Shown here: positions 44,724 to 48,568 of the stretch, piece by piece | Layout: every line of letters starts with the position of its first letter | How positions within the stretch are numbered: position 1 is the first letter of the stretch | Origin: a virus | Reading direction: 5' to 3' (one strand) | Virus record (IMG/VR): IMGVR_UViG_3300046648_000224 | Coordinates: 1-48,568 of that record | DNA length: 48,568 bases | Translations under genes and position numbers: made by a program | Notes under the pieces: generated by a model | What the model was told of the DNA's origin: nothing | Database searches by the model: none | The model's input: only the letters and a program-made list of their open reading frames with translations

Positions 44724-45467
44724 CTACTCGGCGAGGCCCTGCGCGGCGTGCATGGCGGCGGCCTGCTTGAGCGTGGCGCGGTACTCGGCGAGCGTGGCCG
44801 GGCGGACCGCTTCGAAGTCGCGGGCCCACTTCGGGAGGACTGCAACCTTCTGGTCCTGGAAGACTCCACCGGCCGCGATCATCGCGTGATTCTGGCCGCG
44901 CGTCTCCGTGGCCAGCGCCTTACGGGCGAGGGGGGAGAACATCAGGGAGTGCTTGCGGTAGGCCGCTTCCTCCCCGTGGCGGTCGACGCCGCGACCGGTG
45001 CCCGCGTGGCCGAAGACGTCGTGCACGGCGCGGAACATGTCGTTCACGTCGTCGGAGAAGAAGAAGTGCGAGCCGGTAACGGCGGTGGACAGGACGCGCA
45101 TTCGACCGGCGGCGACGTCGTCGAAGAACGCGCGGGTTCCCTGGGCGCTCATGTCGTAGGGGTCGGCGTCCTCGACGCTCACGGAGATGCCCAGACCGCC
45201 GCGCGACGCGGGGGCCGTCATGAACTCGAACTGTCGGGCGACTTCCTGGGCCATGGCACGCCACGCGGCCGGGGCGGTGTTGTCGATGAACGGGAGAGCG
45301 TTGTACGCCTCCGCGACCTTGGCGACGGCCGACGGGGCGACCACAACGCGGGAGTAGTCCCAGTGGTCGCGGGTGGTGAGGCCGTGGCGGGCGTTGAAGC
45401 GGCGCGCACCTTCGGCGACGGCGACGACGGGGCGGAGGGACAGGGCGGGGATGTTGGCGGTGCGCAT
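44724..45467 (-). CDS. Conserved phage protein with HDVFGHA motif
   Basis: This 247-residue protein carries 'FRAVHDVFGHAGTGRGVDRHGEEAAYRKHSLMF' and 'TETRGQN', a pattern I recall from many actinophage genomes. The HDxFGH and later His/Glu residues could ligate a metal; HDxFGH also occurs in aromatic amino-acid hydroxylases, but no other part supports that. N-terminally 'FNARHGLTTRDHWDYSRVVV'. It is first after the promoter at 45513-45540. Function unknown, possibly a metal-dependent enzyme. Confidence 0.6.
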   Translation of the reverse strand: MRTANIPALSLRPVVAVAEGARRFNARHGLTTRDHWDYSRVVVAPSAVAKVAEAYNALPFIDNTAPAAWRAMAQEVARQFEFMTAPASRGGLGISVSVEDADPYDMSAQGTRAFFDDVAAGRMRVLSTAVTGSHFFFSDDVNDMFRAVHDVFGHAGTGRGVDRHGEEAAYRKHSLMFSPLARKALATETRGQNHAMIAAGGVFQDQKVAVLPKWARDFEAVRPATLAEYRATLKQAAAMHAAQGLAE

Positions 45468-45512
45468 TGGGGGCCTCCTGGTGTGGGGCGGTTGGTGTGT
45501 TGTTGTGTGGCC

Positions 45513-45540
45513 AACGTACCCCGGGGTTACGGCTTGTAAA
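45513..45540 (-). promoter_or_regulatory. Promoter of the 45.5-43.6 kb genes
   Basis: On the minus strand TTTACA (45535-45540), a 16-base spacer and TACGTT (45513-45518). A conserved 24-base element lies 22 bases further upstream. Confidence 0.55.
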
Positions 45541-45561
45541 GCCAGTTTCCGGGATTGCTGG

Positions 45562-45585
45562 ACAAGTCTTTATAAAGATGTGACC
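45562..45585 (-). promoter_or_regulatory. Conserved upstream element, copy 1
   Basis: This 24-base stretch matches 46913-46936 at 20 of 24 positions and lies at the same distance upstream (about 22 bases) of a -35 box. It contains CTTTATAAAG, a short palindrome, next to GTGACCTAG. Confidence 0.5.
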
Positions 45586-45594
45586 TAGGGCCCT

Positions 45595-45620
45595 CCCCCG
45601 GCCCGCATGGGCCGAGGGGG
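45595..45620 (-). terminator. Intrinsic terminator
   Basis: Arms CCCCCGGCCC / GGGCCGAGGGGG with a 4-base loop lie just past the stop of the gene at 45632. Confidence 0.75.
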
Positions 45621-45631
45621 TGCCAGGCGGG

Positions 45632-45814
45632 CTAGAGGGTGCCGAACGACCGCACGGCCAGCACGTCCACGCCACGGGCGGCGTAGGCGGCACGTAGGGC
45701 CGTCTCGGCGTCGGCCAGGGTGGCGGCCCGCACGTTGCGGACGCTGGCCAGCGGGCGGGGTGTGGTGCTGCCCGGCCGGAGGGGGAAGAGCACTTGCAGC
45801 GCGTACGTGTGCAC
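45632..45814 (-). CDS. 60-residue protein, unknown
   Basis: The product 'MHTYALQVLFPLRPGSTTPRPLASVRNVRAATLADAETALRAAY' ends in a short beta strand, so it is a small ferredoxin-like-fold candidate. The GTG start at 45812-45814 has the operon's CAGGAGG leader. Confidence 0.5.
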   Translation of the reverse strand: MHTYALQVLFPLRPGSTTPRPLASVRNVRAATLADAETALRAAYAARGVDVLAVRSFGTL

Positions 45815-45846
45815 GGCGCGGCCTCCTGGTGTGGGGCGGGTGCTGG

Positions 45847-46824
45847 CTAGCGGGCGGTGGAGACGTTGCGGAAGTGGGGAACGGCGCGGGCGTCGGCCAG
45901 GAAGCAGGCGACGCGGGCGGGGTCGCCGTTGGGCACGTGGGCGTAGTTGATGCGCTCCCCGCTCTCCGTGGTCGCCCAGACGGTGACGGGGGCCGGGGCG
46001 GCCTCCTGGGGGGCCTCCTGGGCCTCCTGGGCCTCCTCGGCGAAGCGGCCGACGGCGTGGACGACGGTGTGAACGTCGGTCCAGTTGCGGCCGACCGTGT
46101 CGAAGTGCTCCGGGGTGCGGTCGATGCGGATCACCTCACCGGCCCCGACCGTGTCGACGATGCCCCGGCAGTACTGCTCGGCGGAGCCGTTCGTGCGGCG
46201 GAACTCCGCATCGGCGTACGGGCCCACGACGTGCCCGGCGTGGTTGCGGTAGCTCCAGAGAGTGCGGTACTCGGCGGCCCACACGTACCCGGTCACGTAC
46301 TGACGCACGAACGCGAGAAGGTCGGCGCTGCCTTCAATGCCAGCGGGCATGTCCCCGTCGTAAATCGTCTCGGTGCCAAGGAAGACGTACAGGTCACGCC
46401 CGCCGTTCTCCACGATGGCGGAGACGCGGCGGCCGTCCCGGTACATCGGGTGCGCCGTGGCCAGCGAGCGCGCGCCTTCCTCGTTCGGGTAGTACGTGGC
46501 GTCATCCGGGCGGGCCTGCTCCTCGGCGGCGAGGGCGTCCTCCTCGGCCGCAGCCGCAACGATGCTCGCGACGGTGTCCAGTCGGGGCAGGTAGTCCGGC
46601 AGGTCGGTGATAGCGCGGACGGTGTACCCGGCGCGGGTGAGCACGTGCTGTCCTTCGATCTCCTCGGCCAGGCCCAGGCGGACCAGGGACGCGACGGTGT
46701 TCGTGCGGGCGCTGATGACCATGTGACCGCGCAGGGCGTCCGTGGGGCGCAGCAGCTCTTCCGGCAGCTCTTCCGCGTTGCGGAGGGCGATGGCCTGCGG
46801 GCGGGTGATCGTCTTGTTGTTCAT
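45847..46824 (-). CDS. Protein with winged-helix-like start, unknown
   Basis: This 325-residue protein has an N-terminal segment 'VISARTNTVASLVRLGLAEEIEGQHVLTRAGYTVRAI' that resembles a winged helix, then an acidic region, a middle with 'RRVSAIVENGGRDLYVFLGTETIYDG', an Ala/Gln/Glu-rich linker and a C-terminal beta segment. It is transcribed from the promoter at 46863-46891. No family is recognised. Confidence 0.55.
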   Translation of the reverse strand: MNNKTITRPQAIALRNAEELPEELLRPTDALRGHMVISARTNTVASLVRLGLAEEIEGQHVLTRAGYTVRAITDLPDYLPRLDTVASIVAAAAEEDALAAEEQARPDDATYYPNEEGARSLATAHPMYRDGRRVSAIVENGGRDLYVFLGTETIYDGDMPAGIEGSADLLAFVRQYVTGYVWAAEYRTLWSYRNHAGHVVGPYADAEFRRTNGSAEQYCRGIVDTVGAGEVIRIDRTPEHFDTVGRNWTDVHTVVHAVGRFAEEAQEAQEAPQEAAPAPVTVWATTESGERINYAHVPNGDPARVACFLADARAVPHFRNVSTAR

Positions 46825-46862
46825 GTCGTGCGCTCCTTCGTGCGGGTGTGTTGGGAGGGCTG

Positions 46863-46891
46863 ATCTTTCCGAAGGGGGGAACCCTTGTCAA
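46863..46891 (-). promoter_or_regulatory. Promoter of the 46.8-45.6 kb operon
   Basis: A perfect TTGACA (46886-46891), a 17-base spacer and AAAGAT (46863-46868) on the minus strand. Confidence 0.65.
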
Positions 46892-46912
46892 GCCCTTTCG
46901 GCACAACGATTT

Positions 46913-46936
46913 ACAAGACGTTATGAAGCTGTGACC
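46913..46936 (-). promoter_or_regulatory. Conserved upstream element, copy 2
   Basis: Matches the element at 45562-45585 at 20 of 24 positions, again about 22 bases upstream of the -35. It contains TTATGAAGC, which resembles the coding Leu-His-Thr motif by chance. Confidence 0.5.
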
Positions 46937-46971
46937 GGCGGCCGGGGCAGGCCGTGTTCCCATGGATGCCG

Positions 46972-47012
46972 AAGGGCCCCCACCGGCCAGCGGTACGCGG
47001 TGGGGGCCTTTT
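46972..47012 (-). terminator. Intrinsic terminator
   Basis: A long stem (46972-46985 with 46998-47011, 14 bp, one mismatch) lies 13 bases past the stop of the gene at 47025, insulating the promoter at 46863. Confidence 0.85.
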
Positions 47013-47024
47013 GCATGCCCGGGG

Positions 47025-48560
47025 TCAGACGGTGGGCGCGGGGGCGTCACGGCCGACGGCCAGCAGCAGACCGCCCCAACGGGCGGCACCGATGCCGTCG
47101 TTGTCCAGCCAGTCGGCACCCTCGGCGTAGGCCGTGCCGAGCAGGTCGTAGGAGTCGGCCAGGGTCATGCGCTCGACATCGTCACCGAGGCGCACCCACG
47201 CGTACTTGGAATCCATCACCGCGCGGAACCGGCTTTCCTCCTCGGCGTTCTCCGCCATGAGCCGGACGATTCCGACCGCTCCACCGTCGAAGTACTCCAG
47301 CGGATTCCGGCCGTCGTTGCGGCTGTTGTCCGCCGCAGAATCCGACTCGCTGTTCTGCGGGGCCTCCTCGGCGATTTCCGGGGCAATCTCCTCGACGACG
47401 GGCGCGGGGGCCGGGGTCTCCTCGACGGGGGCCGGGGCGGGCGTCTCCGCCTTCTTGCGGGGGGTGCGCGGCTTCTTGGCCGGGTCGATCTCGTAGGCCT
47501 TGGGCTCCGGCACGGCGGTCTCAACCAGGGTGCAGCGGGTGAGGACGGTGGCCTTGATGCCCTTGTACTCGTCGTGCTCCTTGACCGTGCCACGGAAGGT
47601 GACGCGCACGCCCGTGTTCTCGCCGAGGGCGTTGTTGGACGCGAACCACTTCACGATGACGCCGGACAGTTCGTCGCGGACCTGGTAGATGGTGGTCGCG
47701 CCGTACAGGCCGTCGGTGTAGCGGATGGACTCGATCATGCCGGTGAAGGTGATCCGGGAGCCCTTGATGCCCTTGGCCTTGTCGGGCACGGTGCCGATCC
47801 ACTCGGAGGGCTTCTCGTTGCGCGCCTTACGGATCAGGGTCTGCTCGTTGAAGCGGGCCCAGGCCTGCGGAGCGCTCACGAGGATGCCGAAGTTGCGCGA
47901 GGAGACGCGCTTGCCGCCAGCGATGGCCTTCAGGTTGAGGACGTACTCAGACGTGCCGCTGAAGTCGTCGGAGAGGATGAACGCGCGGATCTCGGCGGCC
48001 TTGCCCTTGGCCTCGGCAGCGAGCGGGCGCATGGCGTCGGCGAACTCCTTGTCGCGGCGGGCCTTGCCGGGGTTGATGGCGTTGCGCACGAGCGTCACGG
48101 TGGGGGTGGCGTGGTAGTCCTGGGAGCGGACGAAGCCGAAGGCCTTGACGCACGCCCAGGCGTAGGCGAGGACGGTCTCGGTGGACACGTCGCGGTCGCC
48201 TCCGCCGAAGCCGAAGAACTCCTTCTCCTCGTCGTCGTCGGCGGGGGTGGAGGGCCACGAGATGCCGGTATCCCAGCCGAGGAAGTCCTTGATGCACTGG
48301 CGGCCGATCTGCTTCTCCTCGCCGGTCTCCTCGTTCTTGACGAGGAAGGTCTCGCGGCGCATGCGCTTCTTCTGGCAGTGGTCGCACCAGCCCTCGCGCA
48401 GGCCGTCGCGGTCGACGGAGTGGACGCCGGGCGCGGTGCGTACGATCAGGCCCGCGTTCTCGTCCCAGTCCAGGGTGGCGAGGAAGGTCCAGCCGTTGTG
48501 CTTGGGGGCCTCGCCCGTGAACTCGACGTCGTACATGATCTCGACGACCTCGAAGCCCAT
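47025..48560 (-). CDS. Large actinophage protein with zinc-finger start, possibly truncated
   Basis: This protein of 511 residues or more has an N-terminal metal-binding module 'GWCDHCQKKRMRRETFLVKNEETGEEKQIGRQCIKDFLG' (Cys-x2-Cys and a later Cys). A beta-rich middle follows ('GSRITFTGMIESIRYTDGLYGATTIYQVRDELSGVIVKWFA', OB-fold-like), then a Pro/Ala/Glu-rich linker and a C-terminal helical domain. An OB-fold-like core suggests nucleic acid binding. The ATG at 48560 has AGGA close by, but the frame stays open to the window edge. I know similar proteins from Streptomyces mobile elements without assigned function. Confidence 0.6.
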   Translation of the reverse strand: MGFEVVEIMYDVEFTGEAPKHNGWTFLATLDWDENAGLIVRTAPGVHSVDRDGLREGWCDHCQKKRMRRETFLVKNEETGEEKQIGRQCIKDFLGWDTGISWPSTPADDDEEKEFFGFGGGDRDVSTETVLAYAWACVKAFGFVRSQDYHATPTVTLVRNAINPGKARRDKEFADAMRPLAAEAKGKAAEIRAFILSDDFSGTSEYVLNLKAIAGGKRVSSRNFGILVSAPQAWARFNEQTLIRKARNEKPSEWIGTVPDKAKGIKGSRITFTGMIESIRYTDGLYGATTIYQVRDELSGVIVKWFASNNALGENTGVRVTFRGTVKEHDEYKGIKATVLTRCTLVETAVPEPKAYEIDPAKKPRTPRKKAETPAPAPVEETPAPAPVVEEIAPEIAEEAPQNSESDSAADNSRNDGRNPLEYFDGGAVGIVRLMAENAEEESRFRAVMDSKYAWVRLGDDVERMTLADSYDLLGTAYAEGADWLDNDGIGAARWGGLLLAVGRDAPAPTV

Positions 48561-48568
48561 GTCGTCCT

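Noticed and set aside
46922-46930. TATGAAGC as a non-coding copy of the Leu-His-Thr motif
   Set aside because: It lies in an upstream promoter element whose second copy (45562-45585) reads TATAAAGA at that place, so the match is explained by that element.
1-48568. CRISPR arrays, insertion sequences or rRNA genes
   Set aside because: No regularly spaced repeats, transposase frames or rRNA-like segments were seen. The Gly-X-Y repeats of 11.5-12.4 kb are coding.

Overview
The window is a 48.6 kb piece of a temperate, contractile-tailed actinobacteriophage or prophage, very probably of Streptomyces or a close relative. The DNA is strongly GC-rich, most codons end in G or C, GTG and TTG starts are common, and it carries an Lsr2-like protein, a DUF2637-like protein and a Scr1/WhiJ-type regulator with its DUF397 partner. 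Both edges cut through the genome: position 1 lies inside a baseplate-region gene, and the last gene stops 8 bases short of the right edge.

Positions 1-15,033 are the late structural module, all on the minus strand. Read in transcription order from right to left it holds a PC4-like protein, a zinc-finger/HTH protein, the large terminase, a collagen-like fibre, two small proteins, the portal, a scaffold, an N4-gp56-type major capsid protein, connector and neck proteins, the tail sheath, a T4 gp19-like tail tube and a T4-type baseplate chaperone. The chaperone runs into an overlapping reading frame. A divergent promoter pair at about 15.06-15.11 kb separates this module from the rest.

Positions 15.1-19 kb hold two unrelated site-specific recombinases, a tyrosine integrase and a large serine recombinase. 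Each is preceded by a divergent plus-strand microprotein gene with the shared pattern W-[LI]-A-x-W-x3-A-P-x-L. Positions 19-24 kb hold small genes, a KTSC-domain protein, a one-pass membrane protein, a HicA-like protein and a possible AcrVA2-family protein. The plus-strand regulator/DUF397 pair lies at 24.3-25.3 kb.

Positions 25.4-30.3 kb hold a MazG-like protein, a permuted papain-fold protein, a metallophosphoesterase, a secreted NlpC/P60 peptidase and five tRNAs. One tRNA combines a His anticodon and His acceptor identity with a long variable arm. Positions 32.5-36.8 kb hold an RNA-repair set: polynucleotide kinase-phosphatase, Rnl1-like RNA ligase and RlaP-like nucleotidyltransferase. This pairs logically with the tRNA genes. 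Positions 37-48.6 kb are mostly small genes of unknown function in tightly overlapping minus-strand operons, with well-formed TTGACA-type promoters and strong hairpin terminators.

The most unusual signals are four. (1) The class II-shaped tRNA-His. (2) The codon triplet CTT-CAT-AYN (Leu-His-Thr/Ile), found 14 times in unrelated genes, always in the same frame and on the coding strand. (3) Long inverted repeats that bury start codons. (4) Three gene-poor blocks carrying Crp-like palindromes. All family assignments come from reading the translations; no database search was run.
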